The notes below the pieces were generated by a model. It worked only from the letters and a program-made list of their open reading frames with translations, was not told where the DNA came from and made no database searches. From NCBI GenBank assembly GCA_020161355.1, contig JAIUOF010000010.1, forward strand, positions 1 to 64,000: 64,000 bases of DNA. The letters are read 5' to 3'. Origin of the DNA: Bacteroidota bacterium (GTDB taxonomy: Bacteria > Bacteroidota > Bacteroidia > Cytophagales > Spirosomataceae). Below are positions 25,194 through 35,152 of the stretch, piece after piece. Both the position numbers and the translations under genes were made by a program. How positions within the stretch are numbered: position 1 is the first letter of the stretch; each line of letters begins with the position of its first letter.

Positions 25194-27584
25194 ATGAGTA
25201 CACAGAACCCTTACGACATCTGGAAAGAAGAGACAGAACCCGACTTTGACTTGCGGGCTTTCTTTTTAAAATATTTACGGCATTGGCCCTGGTTTGTGCT
25301 TTCGGTGATTGCCTGTGGCGTGGCCGCCTGGTTTTATTTGCGGTACAGCACGCCCATCTACAGTGTGTCGGCCACCATGCTGGTCAAAGACGAGCAGAAA
25401 GGCATGAAAGGTGGGGGAGAAATAATGGAGGAGTTAGGGCTTTCAGGTGCCTCCAAATTGGTGGAAAACGAGATAGAGGTCTTACGCTCCCGCAATCTGA
25501 TGGAGAAGGTAGTGGATGAGCTCAACCTTACCGTGAGTTACTGGCATATTGGCAGGATCAGAGATGCTGAATTGCATACCGCCAGCCCCATCAAAGTCAA
25601 TGCCCAGGATCTGACCCCCTTTGCCTACGCCAATGATTTGCATATTGAGCCGCTGGACAGCTCTTATTACAATATCCGGGACATGAACAATAAGCTCATG
25701 GGCAAGTTTCTGTATTCGGCCAAGATTAACAGCCCTTATGGTTCCTTTCGGGTGTTTAGAGTGACCAAGTTCCCCAAAGGCATGAAACCTGCTGAGGATA
25801 AATACATCAGAGTGAAATTTGCTCCCAAGGAAAAAGTAATTTCGGGCTTAATAGAAAGCTTGACTACTGAGCTACTTACACAGAAGTCCACGGTGATCAA
25901 ACTGGCCATGGAAAATGCTTTGCCGGAAAAAGGGAAAGATATTTTGGGCAAATTACTGGAGGAATATGCCTTTACTACGCTGGAAGATAAAAACCGGGAA
26001 TCGACCAATACGCTCAATTTTATTGAAGACCGTCTGAAGCTTATTACGCAGGAATTGGGCGATGTGGAGCAGGATGTGGAGCAATACCGCCGCTCAGCAG
26101 GCGTGACCGATCTCAGCACCGAAGCCAATCTGTTCCTTCAGAAAGTGAAAGAGAATGACTCCAAACTCAATGAGGTGGACATCCAGTTGCGGGTATTGGA
26201 TGGGGTCGATCGGTACCTGGCCAGCAACCAGGTCGGCAATGTGAGCCCCGGCTCGTTGATGGTCAATGACCCTGTATTGACGGGCTATATTAATCAGCTC
26301 TCCGAACTGGAGCTGGAACGGGAAAAGATGAGCCGAACTACTACTGCCAATAATCCCTTTTTGCAGACGCTTGAAACCCAGCAGGCCAATCTGAAAGCAG
26401 CCATCAGAGAAAACGTAAAAAACCAGAAAAACGGTTTGATGGTGACCCGCTCTACCCTTGGCTCCTTAAATAACCGCCTCGAGGGGAGCATCAGTACCCT
26501 GCCTACCAAAGAGCGTCAGTTTGTGGCCATCAAGCGGCAGGCGGGTATCAAAGAGGACTTGTATCTGCTTTTGCTCAAAAAACGGGAAGAAACCGCTCTG
26601 AGCTATGCCAGTACCGTAACGGATAGCAGGGTGGTGGATAATCCCTACAGCTCTGATGACCCTGTAAAACCCAAAAAGAAAATCATTGCCTTAATAGCCC
26701 TTCTGATCGGATTGGTGATTCCTGCCGGAGTAATTAATTTGATAGATTTACTCACCAATACCGTACAGAGTAAGAAAGAGATAGAGAAGAAAACGGGATT
26801 ATCTGTATTTGGGGAAATTGGTGTGAAACCGGAGGAGGACAAAGGGGAAATACTGGATGTAAATAGTCGTTCTTTTGTGAGTGAACAGGTGCGGATGATT
26901 CGCTCCAATCTGGCCTATCTCTTCGAGGGAGATGCTGAGAAAAAGGAAGGCGGCCGCACCATCATGATTACCAGCTCCGCTCCGGGCGAAGGGAAATCCT
27001 TTGTGACCTCCAACATTGCGGCATCTTTGGGTTTACTGGACAAGCGGGTGGTGATATTGGGGTTGGATCTCAGAAAGCCCAGTATTCATAGCTATCTGGG
27101 CGTGAGTAATAAAAAAGGGGTAAGCAATTATCTCATTGGTCGAGCCAATGAGGAGGAGATAGTACAGGGTACGGCCTATCAGAATGTATTCCTGATTCCT
27201 TCCGGCCCTATGCCGCCCAACCCTTCGGAATTGCTGACCAAACATAAGCTTTCTGAATTGATAGAAGTTCTCCGCCAGACCTTTGACTATATCCTATTAG
27301 ATACCCCACCTACTACTTTGGTGACAGATGCCCTCATCATGGCTCCTCTGGCCGATGTTTGCTTTTATGTGGTACGTTTCAATAAATCCCCCAAAAACTT
27401 ACTGGATAAACTCAAAGAAATCAAAGAGTCCGGGGTTTTCAAATCCCTCAATGTGATTTTCAATGCCGTGGATTATACAAAATCTTCTGATTACGGATAT
27501 GGTTACGGATATGGTTACGGATATGGGACGAATATAAAAAAAGTAGGGTTTGTTTCTCGAATAGTTAAAAGAATTAAAGGTTAA
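25194..27584 (+). CDS. Wzc/GumC-type polysaccharide copolymerase with tyrosine kinase domain
   Basis: 796 residues. Wzz-type N-terminal domain with transmembrane helix near 31-50, a long periplasmic coiled-coil region, a GNVR-like segment, and a second helix near 493-518. A cytoplasmic BY-kinase domain follows: Walker A APGEGKS (about 595-601), Walker A' LGLDLRKPS, Walker B LLDTPP. The C-terminus carries a tyrosine cluster (alternating Gly-Tyr, about 773-785), the usual autophosphorylation site. It controls chain length and export with Wza; the CpsB/YwqE-type phosphatase at the far end of the locus should reverse its phosphorylation. The 291-bp gap before it is longer than other gaps here. 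Confidence 0.93.
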   Translation: MSTQNPYDIWKEETEPDFDLRAFFLKYLRHWPWFVLSVIACGVAAWFYLRYSTPIYSVSATMLVKDEQKGMKGGGEIMEELGLSGASKLVENEIEVLRSRNLMEKVVDELNLTVSYWHIGRIRDAELHTASPIKVNAQDLTPFAYANDLHIEPLDSSYYNIRDMNNKLMGKFLYSAKINSPYGSFRVFRVTKFPKGMKPAEDKYIRVKFAPKEKVISGLIESLTTELLTQKSTVIKLAMENALPEKGKDILGKLLEEYAFTTLEDKNRESTNTLNFIEDRLKLITQELGDVEQDVEQYRRSAGVTDLSTEANLFLQKVKENDSKLNEVDIQLRVLDGVDRYLASNQVGNVSPGSLMVNDPVLTGYINQLSELELEREKMSRTTTANNPFLQTLETQQANLKAAIRENVKNQKNGLMVTRSTLGSLNNRLEGSISTLPTKERQFVAIKRQAGIKEDLYLLLLKKREETALSYASTVTDSRVVDNPYSSDDPVKPKKKIIALIALLIGLVIPAGVINLIDLLTNTVQSKKEIEKKTGLSVFGEIGVKPEEDKGEILDVNSRSFVSEQVRMIRSNLAYLFEGDAEKKEGGRTIMITSSAPGEGKSFVTSNIAASLGLLDKRVVILGLDLRKPSIHSYLGVSNKKGVSNYLIGRANEEEIVQGTAYQNVFLIPSGPMPPNPSELLTKHKLSELIEVLRQTFDYILLDTPPTTLVTDALIMAPLADVCFYVVRFNKSPKNLLDKLKEIKESGVFKSLNVIFNAVDYTKSSDYGYGYGYGYGYGTNIKKVGFVSRIVKRIKG

Positions 27585-27638
27585 ACGGGTTAATTTTTAA
27601 AAGCGTTATTTTTAAAATTTAACGACAGTATCACATTT

Positions 27639-28646
27639 ATGGAAAAAGTATTAGTCACAGGTGCAGCGGGTTTTATAGGATTTCATACAGTTTTAAAACT
27701 TTTAGATGAGGGATTTGAAGTAATAGGTTTAGATAATATTAATGATTATTATTCTCCTTCACTTAAGTATGCTAGATTAAATGAATGTGGAATTGAACAG
27801 GATTTTATAAAATGGTACGATCTTGTTCAAAGTAATAAATACAAATATTATAGATTTATTAGATGTAATTTGGAAGATAAACAACAACTATTTTCACTAT
27901 TTCAAACTGAAAAATTTGATTATGTAATAAATTTGGCGGCACAGGCAGGTGTTAGGTATTCTATTGAAAATCCCGATGTTTATATTCATTCAAACATTTT
28001 AGGTTTTCATAATGTTTTAGAGGCAGCAAGAAAATTCCCCCCAAAACATTTAATTCATGCTTCTTCTTCTTCGATATATGGATCTAATTCTAAAATTCCA
28101 TTTGAAGAAAATGACAAAACTGATACTCCTGTAAGTTTATACGCTGCTACTAAGAAAAGTAACGAGTTAATGTCTCATTGTTATAGTCATTTATATGGAT
28201 TAAAAATAACTTGTTTGCGTTTTTTTACCGTCTTTGGTTCTTGGGGAAGACCTGATATGGCACCAATGTTGTTTGCAAAAGCAATAATGGACAAGAAACC
28301 AATAAAAGTTTTTAATAATGGGAATATGCAAAGGGATTTTACTTTTGTTGGAAACATTGTTTTTGGAGTAATAAAATTGTTGAATTCAAAAGAAGAAGGG
28401 AGATTCAATGTATATAATATTGGCAATGGAGAACCAATTAATTTAATGGATTTTATTTCCAATATAGAAAAAGCTTTTGAATCAGAAACTAAAAAAGAAA
28501 TGTTACCTATGCAAGATGGTGATGTACCAAAAACATGGGCCAATACTGAAAAAATCAGACGGAAAATTGGTGTTTCTCAAAATCAAAATTTAGTTGAAAA
28601 TATTCAAGAATTTTCTTCATGGTATAAGTCATTTTTTATGAAATGA
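27639..28646 (+). CDS. NAD-dependent nucleotide-sugar epimerase (UDP-glucuronate 4-epimerase-like)
   Basis: 335 residues, extended SDR family. The nucleotide-binding motif is TGAAGFIG near the start, and the catalytic Tyr-Lys pair is in YAATKKSNE. The segments LDNINDYYSP and LRFFTVFGSWGRPDMA are typical of UDP-glucuronate 4-epimerases, which make UDP-galacturonate for capsule synthesis. Other C4-epimerase substrates cannot be excluded. It opens the strongly A+T-rich cassette and overlaps the flippase gene by 4 bp (ATGA). Confidence 0.85.
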   Translation: MEKVLVTGAAGFIGFHTVLKLLDEGFEVIGLDNINDYYSPSLKYARLNECGIEQDFIKWYDLVQSNKYKYYRFIRCNLEDKQQLFSLFQTEKFDYVINLAAQAGVRYSIENPDVYIHSNILGFHNVLEAARKFPPKHLIHASSSSIYGSNSKIPFEENDKTDTPVSLYAATKKSNELMSHCYSHLYGLKITCLRFFTVFGSWGRPDMAPMLFAKAIMDKKPIKVFNNGNMQRDFTFVGNIVFGVIKLLNSKEEGRFNVYNIGNGEPINLMDFISNIEKAFESETKKEMLPMQDGDVPKTWANTEKIRRKIGVSQNQNLVENIQEFSSWYKSFFMK

Positions 28647-29869
28647 ATTACAAGGGTGTTTTAAAAAATCTATCATACCTTACTATTCTGCAGATAGTTA
28701 ATATGGTTCTTCCATTGATTACTTACCCATTTTTGATTAAAACTATTGGAAGCAATAATTTTGGAAAAGTGGTTTTTTTTCAAAACTTATTTGGCTACTT
28801 GGCGATAATAATTAGTTTCGGATTTAATATAACAGGAGCAAGAGAAATAGGTAGATGTAATAATATTTTAGATAGGAATAAGGTTGCATCTTCTATTATA
28901 TTTTCAAAATTTATTTTGTTATTAACAATTTCTCTTCCCTCATTTCTTATTTTGAAATTTAATTTATTTTCCTTGGAAAAGGAGCTAATAGAAATAGCTA
29001 TTTATTCAATGTGGAATTTATTATTTGAATTCTTTCTACCTATATGGTTTTTTCAAGGAATTAACAAATTAAAGTATATTACAATTTTAAATGTTTTGCT
29101 TAAGCTAATATTAACAGTTTTAATATTTACTTTAATAAAAGGTAAAAATGACAATTTACTATTTGTTAAATTAAACCTTTATACTACTATTGTTTATGGT
29201 ATAGGCTGCTTTTATTTTTATAAACTAGAATCTTTCTTTTTTGTTAAGATTGGGTTAAATGATTTAAAAGAAAGATTTAGAGCTTCATATGTAATGGCAT
29301 TTGCTTATATTTCAAATGCTATTAAGTCAAATTTTAGTATAGTTCTAATCAAGCCACTTATTGGATATCAAAATATTGCATACTTTGATATGGCTCAAAA
29401 AGTGGTAAATATATTTACTAATTTTCTGGATTTAATTAGTCAAGCCATTTTTCCAATAATTTTGAAAACCGAGAATATAGATTTTTTAAAAAAGATAATT
29501 AAAATTTCGGTGATTTTATCACTTTTTATATCTACAATAAATTTTTTACTCGCAGAATATATTGTTAGAATTCTTGGAGGTGTTGAAATGAGTAAAAGTA
29601 TTATATATTTACAATTATTAGGGCTAAACTATACTCCGTATATTTTTGCCGCTTTAATTGGAAGAAATTGCTTAATTGTCTTCAATCGCGATTTTGAAGT
29701 TTTAAAAAGTATGTTTTTTTCAGGGTTATTTTTTATATTTTTTATATTTTTTATTTATGTAATTAAACCGGATGACCCTATTTTTTATGTAATTATTGCA
29801 ATTTTAACTTCAAATATTTTTGAGGCATACTATCGATTTCTTAAGGCAAAAACTTTTTTAAAATGGTAA
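28643..29869 (+). CDS. Wzx-type oligosaccharide flippase
   Basis: 408 residues with about twelve hydrophobic segments across the whole length, in the manner of the polysaccharide transporter (MATE-related) family. It should flip undecaprenyl-linked repeat units from the cytoplasmic to the periplasmic face. The start overlaps the epimerase stop (ATGA) and the end overlaps the next start by 7 bp, indicating one transcript. Very A+T-rich. Confidence 0.85.
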   Translation: MNYKGVLKNLSYLTILQIVNMVLPLITYPFLIKTIGSNNFGKVVFFQNLFGYLAIIISFGFNITGAREIGRCNNILDRNKVASSIIFSKFILLLTISLPSFLILKFNLFSLEKELIEIAIYSMWNLLFEFFLPIWFFQGINKLKYITILNVLLKLILTVLIFTLIKGKNDNLLFVKLNLYTTIVYGIGCFYFYKLESFFFVKIGLNDLKERFRASYVMAFAYISNAIKSNFSIVLIKPLIGYQNIAYFDMAQKVVNIFTNFLDLISQAIFPIILKTENIDFLKKIIKISVILSLFISTINFLLAEYIVRILGGVEMSKSIIYLQLLGLNYTPYIFAALIGRNCLIVFNRDFEVLKSMFFSGLFFIFFIFFIYVIKPDDPIFYVIIAILTSNIFEAYYRFLKAKTFLKW

Positions 29870-30297
29870 GGATTTCAACCCTAATTTATGATATAAAACT
29901 AATTATTGCTTTTTTTTATGATTTAATAATTAGTATATTTTTTTTTAAAAGTTTAAGGCTTATTTTATCTAATCACTTAACAATTGGTTTGTCTGTTTTA
30001 AAAAATAAAAGAGTTATTTTTCCCCATCCAGTTGGTATTGTTATAGGGAAAAATGTTGTACTTGGATATAATTGCACAATTTATCAAAATGTAACTATTG
30101 GAACAAAGGAGGTTGAAAAATATGAAAGTGCTAAATACCCAACAATTGGAAATAATGTAGTGATTTTTCCAAGTTCAGTGGTTTTTGGTGAAATTACCAT
30201 TGGTGATAATTGTATAATTGGGGCGGGATCATTAGTGAATAAATCCTTTCCAGCGAATAGTGTAATTGTTGGAAATCCGGCAATTAAAATAAATTAA
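29863..30297 (+). CDS. Hexapeptide-repeat acyltransferase (serine-acetyltransferase-like), 1
   Basis: 144 residues with left-handed beta-helix repeats: IGKNVVLGYNC, IGNNVVIFPS and IGDNCIIGAGS, ending in NPAIKIN. The N-terminal hydrophobic stretch is part of the short CysE/CapG-type capsule transferases. It should acetylate (or otherwise acylate) a sugar of the repeat unit using acyl-CoA. It overlaps both neighbours by a few bases. Confidence 0.82.
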   Translation: MVRISTLIYDIKLIIAFFYDLIISIFFFKSLRLILSNHLTIGLSVLKNKRVIFPHPVGIVIGKNVVLGYNCTIYQNVTIGTKEVEKYESAKYPTIGNNVVIFPSSVVFGEITIGDNCIIGAGSLVNKSFPANSVIVGNPAIKIN

Positions 30298-31253
30298 TGC
30301 GAAAAATGAACTCTGCTTTACCAAAGATATCCATTTTGATGTCTGTTTATAATGAGCCTAACGAATGGTTAGATATTTCAATTTCTTCAATATTAGATCA
30401 AACATTTCAAGATTTTGAATTTATAATAATATTGGACAATCCCTTATCGATTGATAATAAGAATTTAGTTAAAAATTTTCAAAAAAAAGATAAAAGGATT
30501 TTTCTTATTGAAAATGAAGTAAATATTGGATTAACTAAATCGTTAAATAAAGGTTTAGGCATTGCTTCAGGGAAATATATCGTGAGAATGGACGGAGATG
30601 ATATCTCGAATCCTGATCGATTAAAAAAGCAATTTGAGTATATGGAATCTAATTTAAGATGCGTGGCTTCAGGAACTTATTTTAAGCTTATTGATGAAAA
30701 AGGATTTGATTTTGGAAATACCATTAAGTTACCTTTGTCAAATGAAAAAATAAAAGAGCTTTTATTTATTGACAATGCTATTGCACACCCTACATCAATA
30801 ATTAGAAATGATATTTTAAAGGAAAAAGGTATTAAGTATAATGAAGAATATAAGTATTCTCAAGATTATGGTCTTTGGTGTGAATTATCCAAAATTGGAG
30901 AATTAAATAATCTTCCAAATGTATTAGTAAAATATCGAATATCTAAAAACCAAATTTCTAACTCCAAAAGGAATGAACAACAATTAATTGTAAAAAAAAT
31001 TAGAGATAATTACATAAAAGACTATTTATTATCGAATTTGATTGATATTGATTTTGAAAACAAAAATTACTTAAAATTTATTTGGAGATCGAATATTCCT
31101 ATTAACTTCAAAATTGCAATAGTTAAAGGTATTATTTTAAATAGAAAGTTGAATTATTCCTCCTTCACATTCATGGTAATTTTAAATTTTAGGATTATCC
31201 CTAAAATTAATAAACTTTTTTTGGAAAAGTATTTTAAAAATAAGAATATTTGA
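30297..31253 (+). CDS. Glycosyltransferase family 2, first copy
   Basis: 318 residues. GT-A fold with the N-terminal ISILMSVYNE, the metal-binding Asp motif RMDGDDIS (about residues 97-104) and the acceptor-side region around residues 150-210. It should add one sugar to the lipid-linked repeat unit at the cytoplasmic membrane. Start shares a base with the previous stop (TAATG); a second ATG two codons later is possible. The donor sugar is unknown. Confidence 0.85.
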   Translation: MRKMNSALPKISILMSVYNEPNEWLDISISSILDQTFQDFEFIIILDNPLSIDNKNLVKNFQKKDKRIFLIENEVNIGLTKSLNKGLGIASGKYIVRMDGDDISNPDRLKKQFEYMESNLRCVASGTYFKLIDEKGFDFGNTIKLPLSNEKIKELLFIDNAIAHPTSIIRNDILKEKGIKYNEEYKYSQDYGLWCELSKIGELNNLPNVLVKYRISKNQISNSKRNEQQLIVKKIRDNYIKDYLLSNLIDIDFENKNYLKFIWRSNIPINFKIAIVKGIILNRKLNYSSFTFMVILNFRIIPKINKLFLEKYFKNKNI

Positions 31254-31265
31254 ATAATTAACTAA

Positions 31266-31763
31266 ATGAATCTTTACAAGGTTTTATTAGTAGATATTAA
31301 GGTAAATAAAAACAATCCTAAGGGTAGATTTATTGCAGTTTTTTATAGAATAGCTAATAATATTAAAGCATCTAAATTTATTTTAATCCAGATTTTAGGT
31401 TACCCAATTAGGAAAATTTATCAATATCTTGTTATTTGGGTTATGGGTGTTGAAATTCCAGAGAACACCAAGATTGGCTATGGATTACAAATATGGCACG
31501 GAACAGGACTGGTTATTAACCCCGAAGCTGTGATAGGGAATAACGTCCTATTAAGACATAATGTTACTATTGGAAATAAATATCTTGGTTCAAAATGTCC
31601 AGTTATTGGCAACAATGTTGAGATTGGTGCAAATACTACTATAATTGGAGAGGTCTTAATAGGAGATAATGTTACAATAGGTGCTAATACCTTTATAAAT
31701 AAGTCCGTACCTAATGACTCAATAGTTTACGGTAATCCGATAAGAATTATTCCAAAAGCTTGA
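31266..31763 (+). CDS. Hexapeptide-repeat acyltransferase (serine-acetyltransferase-like), 2
   Basis: 165 residues. A short N-terminal helical part is followed by hexapeptide repeats, with GIGLQIWHGTGLVI-like turn (here YGLQIWHGTG), VLLRHNVTIG and IGDNVTIGANT. This is the CysE-like capsule type of O-acetyltransferase. Together with 29863-30297 it gives two candidate acetylation steps for the glycan. It follows the GT2 gene by 12 bp. Confidence 0.84.
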   Translation: MNLYKVLLVDIKVNKNNPKGRFIAVFYRIANNIKASKFILIQILGYPIRKIYQYLVIWVMGVEIPENTKIGYGLQIWHGTGLVINPEAVIGNNVLLRHNVTIGNKYLGSKCPVIGNNVEIGANTTIIGEVLIGDNVTIGANTFINKSVPNDSIVYGNPIRIIPKA

Positions 31764-31764
31764 C

Positions 31765-32706
31765 ATGAATCCATTAATTTCTGTTCTAATACCAGTATAT
31801 AACGTTGAAAAGTTTGTTGAAAAAAGTGTTTTGAGCATTTTAAATCAAAGCTATGATAATTTGGAAATAATTATTGTAGATGATTGTTCGAATGATGAAA
31901 CATTTAATATAATTAAGAAATTATCCCGAATTGACCAAAGAATTAAAGTATTCAGAAATGCCAGTAACTTGAAAATAGTGGAAACCCTTAACTTCGCTTT
32001 TAGTGTAAGTAAAGGTGAATTTATCGCTAGAATGGATGGTGATGATATATCAGATTTGGATAGGATAAAAAAGCAATTTGAATATTTAATCTATAATGAT
32101 ATTGATCTATTAGGTACAAATGTCATACTTATTGATGAAAATGATAATTTTATTGCTGAAGAAACATATCTAACTTCTCATAATGATATTAATAAAGTAA
32201 AGTTTTTGTTTTCACCAATTCCTCATTTTTGGTTAGCAAAAAGGAAGGTTTACGAAGCCCTAAAAGGATATAGAATTCCTACCGTTGAAGATTATGATTT
32301 CGTATTAAGGGCAATGGATTTTAAATTTGTCGTAGGCAACCATCCTGAATTTTTATATTCTCAAAGGATAAGATCTGGTAACACATCCACCAAATTTCCC
32401 ATAAAACAATATTATTTAAAAAAATATGTAAAAAAATTAGCAAAGGAGAGGGAAAAAAAAGTTTCCAAATTATTTGATAGTTATTCTGAAAATGAATTAA
32501 AAAATTTGGAGTCTCAAAATACTTTTATAAAATTTTTTTTTGAAAAGTCCTTCTTTTTTTCTAATTTATATAATAAAAATCGAAGAGAATTTATATTAAT
32601 TGCTTTTATCTACAAAATTATTTCAATTTCATTATTACCTATAGTTCAGTTCAGTGAAATTTATTCTAGGTTTAGGTATAAAATGTATAAAAATAGGAGA
32701 ATGTGA
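31765..32706 (+). CDS. Glycosyltransferase family 2, second copy
   Basis: 313 residues with ISVLIPVYNV at the start and the metal motif RMDGDDISDLDRIKKQFE near residue 90. The same DGDDIS-DR-KKQFEY pattern occurs in the other GT2 gene of the cassette, so the two may share an origin. The C-terminal third is basic and hydrophobic, suited to membrane association. It starts 1 bp after the acyltransferase stop and overlaps the Wzy candidate. Confidence 0.85.
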   Translation: MNPLISVLIPVYNVEKFVEKSVLSILNQSYDNLEIIIVDDCSNDETFNIIKKLSRIDQRIKVFRNASNLKIVETLNFAFSVSKGEFIARMDGDDISDLDRIKKQFEYLIYNDIDLLGTNVILIDENDNFIAEETYLTSHNDINKVKFLFSPIPHFWLAKRKVYEALKGYRIPTVEDYDFVLRAMDFKFVVGNHPEFLYSQRIRSGNTSTKFPIKQYYLKKYVKKLAKEREKKVSKLFDSYSENELKNLESQNTFIKFFFEKSFFFSNLYNKNRREFILIAFIYKIISISLLPIVQFSEIYSRFRYKMYKNRRM

Positions 32707-33914
32707 GAGTTAATTTAATATTTATATTTAAGTTTTACATTGTAATATTTTTTTTACAATCAATTTTTGTTTTGAGTAGAATTGATTTAATTGATTCTAT
32801 AGTTAAGGGAATTGAGTTAGCTTTTTTATTTTTTTTAAGTATGAGGATTTTACAAAACTGGGAAAATCTTCATTTAAAAGAGAGGTTTTTTATTTTAGTA
32901 ATTTCAATATTGTTTGTTTTCCATTTTTTATTTGTTGAAGAATCAAAACTTGAACTTTTGCCAAAGATAATTGCACCGATAGTTTTCTATTTTACTGGCA
33001 AGTATTTAGTTTCTAATAAAGCAGTATTGGGTAATTTTTGGAAGTTATTTTTATATTTATCATTGTTCATTTTTCCATTTGTGATTTTGATATATCAAAA
33101 AATAATCAATGATTTAACTTTCTATTCTATTTTTGTTAATTCCAATAATTTTTCTTATTATTTTATTGTGGTTTCAGTAATAATCAATTTAATTTTCCCA
33201 ACTAAACAACTGTGGGTGTTTTTTTTTATAGGAATTGGATTTATTCTTTCATCAACATTAGGTGCCCTTTTGGCGTTTTCGATATCAAGTTTATTCTGCA
33301 TTCAAATAAAAATTCTAAAGAAAATTTTAGTTTTTTTTATATTCCTATCTTTATTTCTTCTCTTGATAAATACTTTTTTTGATTTAAACAGTATTAATAT
33401 TTTAAAAAAACTAGAAGGAACTTTTGAAACTGCAAGTAAATTATTAAACATTAACACAAGTATTTCAGAACTTAGTAAAGTTGAATATTCAGAAGCTATA
33501 AATTTTTCACAAAACAATGTTTCAAATTTATCCTTTTTATTTAGAATAAAGAATTGGACAGAAATTATTGAATCTATATCAAAAAGTAGTAATGAAACAT
33601 ATTTATTTGGAGTGGGCTTAGGTAATACTGTTAAATTTACTTCAACACACTTGGTTGCTCATAATGATTATCTTGGGCTATTTTTCGAGGTTGGCGTTTT
33701 ACTTAGTATAATATTAATATTTAGTTATTTATCTGTTCTCATGAAATTGGGCAGATCAATAATTCTTATCCCATTTTATACTATTGCTATTTACCATTTT
33801 ACAGAAAACCTTTACTTTAATTTTTTGATTACATCTCTTCATTTCTTTTTGTTAGGATTCTTTAATAATAGGTTAATTAAAAAACATCGTTATGAAAGTT
33901 CTCCAAATAAATAA
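32703..33914 (+). CDS. Wzy-type O-antigen/EPS polymerase candidate
   Basis: 403 residues starting at a GTG that overlaps the preceding stop (GTGA). It has about ten or more hydrophobic helices and one long polar loop near residues 225-300, the layout of Wzy/O-antigen ligase proteins. The segment ending in HNDYLGLFFEVGVL resembles the conserved H-x-x-Y/F-L region of the Wzy_C family. It should join repeat units in the periplasm. Sequence conservation in this family is low, so the call rests on topology and place in the locus. It overlaps the next gene by 23 bp. Confidence 0.78.
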   Translation: MRVNLIFIFKFYIVIFFLQSIFVLSRIDLIDSIVKGIELAFLFFLSMRILQNWENLHLKERFFILVISILFVFHFLFVEESKLELLPKIIAPIVFYFTGKYLVSNKAVLGNFWKLFLYLSLFIFPFVILIYQKIINDLTFYSIFVNSNNFSYYFIVVSVIINLIFPTKQLWVFFFIGIGFILSSTLGALLAFSISSLFCIQIKILKKILVFFIFLSLFLLLINTFFDLNSINILKKLEGTFETASKLLNINTSISELSKVEYSEAINFSQNNVSNLSFLFRIKNWTEIIESISKSSNETYLFGVGLGNTVKFTSTHLVAHNDYLGLFFEVGVLLSIILIFSYLSVLMKLGRSIILIPFYTIAIYHFTENLYFNFLITSLHFFLLGFFNNRLIKKHRYESSPNK

Positions 33915-35151
33915 TTTTCATTATGTAAGAGGCGGCTCTGATAAAGTATATTTAGAAACTATCAATTTACTTAAAGATGCTGGTCATGAAGTTTATTCAT
34001 TTTCAAGTGAAGACGAAAGAAATCTTTATTCAAGGTATTCAGATTATTTTGTAAAAAAGCAAAATCTAAAGGGAGAATTAAGCTTAAAAAATAAACTTGA
34101 TTCAGGTATATCATTTATTTATAATTTTGAAGCAATAAAAAAGTTAAAATTATTGCTAAAAGATTACCGACCAGATATTGCTCACTTGCATATATTTCAA
34201 AGTCGACTTTCTTCTGCTATTGTGAAAGTCTTTAAAGACTTTGATATACCTGTAGTTATGACTGTGCATGAATACAAAATGCTTTGCCCAGCTTATACGT
34301 TTTTAGATAAGGAAAGTGAGATTTGTGAAACCTGTGCTAGATCTCGAAATTATCTTCATGCCATAAAAAAAAAATGCATTGATAATAGCTATTTGAAAAG
34401 TACACTTTCAGCTTCAGAATCCTTCATACGAGACTCTTTTTTTTCGTATATAGAGCATATTGATCATTTTATTATGGTGAGCAAGTTTATATTCGATAAA
34501 CATGCTCAATATGAAAAGAAATATTTAGATAAATCTAGTGTTCTGTATAATTTCATTGATTTTGAAAAGCTCAGTTTTTTTGAGAAAGATATTTTTAAAA
34601 AAGGTGATTATATGTTGTATTTGGGTCGCTTATCCAAGGAAAAAGGGTTAAATACATTAATTCAAGCATTCGAAAATTTATCTAGTATTAAATTAAAAAT
34701 AGTCGGAGATGGTAATATGAAACCTCAACTTGAAGAATATGTCAAAAATAAACAAATTAGAAATATTGACTTCTTAGGATTTAAACACAGCGAAGAAGTT
34801 CTAGATTTAATATCAAAAGCAAGCTTTATAATTGTTCCTTCAGAATGGTATGAAAATAATCCAATGACTGTTATTGAAGCGATGGCAATGGGTAAACCTG
34901 TAATTGGTGCGGATATTGGTGGAATTCCAGAGCTAATAAGAAATGGAGAAAATGGCTATTTATTTGAATCACGAAATGTTAAAGAATTGGCTCAGTTAAT
35001 TAATCATTGTAATAATTTAAATGATAATTCATATAATAAATTATCTGAAAACTCTATGAAATTCGCTAAATCAAATTTTTCCTCTACAAACTATATAAGG
35101 GATTTGGAAAAGATATATTTAAATGTGATAGAAACAAAAGGGAGAAAATAA
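33892..35151 (+). CDS. Glycosyltransferase family 4
   Basis: 419 residues, GT-B fold. N-terminal domain opens LQINNFHYVRGGSDKVY, with HEYKMLCPAY; the C-terminal domain has LGRLSKEKGLNTLI and the donor-binding E-x7-E motif within NNPMTVIEAMAMGKPVIG. A cysteine group ICETCARS near residue 140 is common in this subfamily. It should transfer a sugar from a nucleotide donor with retention of configuration. It overlaps the polymerase gene by 23 bp and ends 1 bp before the next transferase gene. Confidence 0.88.
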   Translation: MKVLQINNFHYVRGGSDKVYLETINLLKDAGHEVYSFSSEDERNLYSRYSDYFVKKQNLKGELSLKNKLDSGISFIYNFEAIKKLKLLLKDYRPDIAHLHIFQSRLSSAIVKVFKDFDIPVVMTVHEYKMLCPAYTFLDKESEICETCARSRNYLHAIKKKCIDNSYLKSTLSASESFIRDSFFSYIEHIDHFIMVSKFIFDKHAQYEKKYLDKSSVLYNFIDFEKLSFFEKDIFKKGDYMLYLGRLSKEKGLNTLIQAFENLSSIKLKIVGDGNMKPQLEEYVKNKQIRNIDFLGFKHSEEVLDLISKASFIIVPSEWYENNPMTVIEAMAMGKPVIGADIGGIPELIRNGENGYLFESRNVKELAQLINHCNNLNDNSYNKLSENSMKFAKSNFSSTNYIRDLEKIYLNVIETKGRK

Positions 35152-35152
35152 T

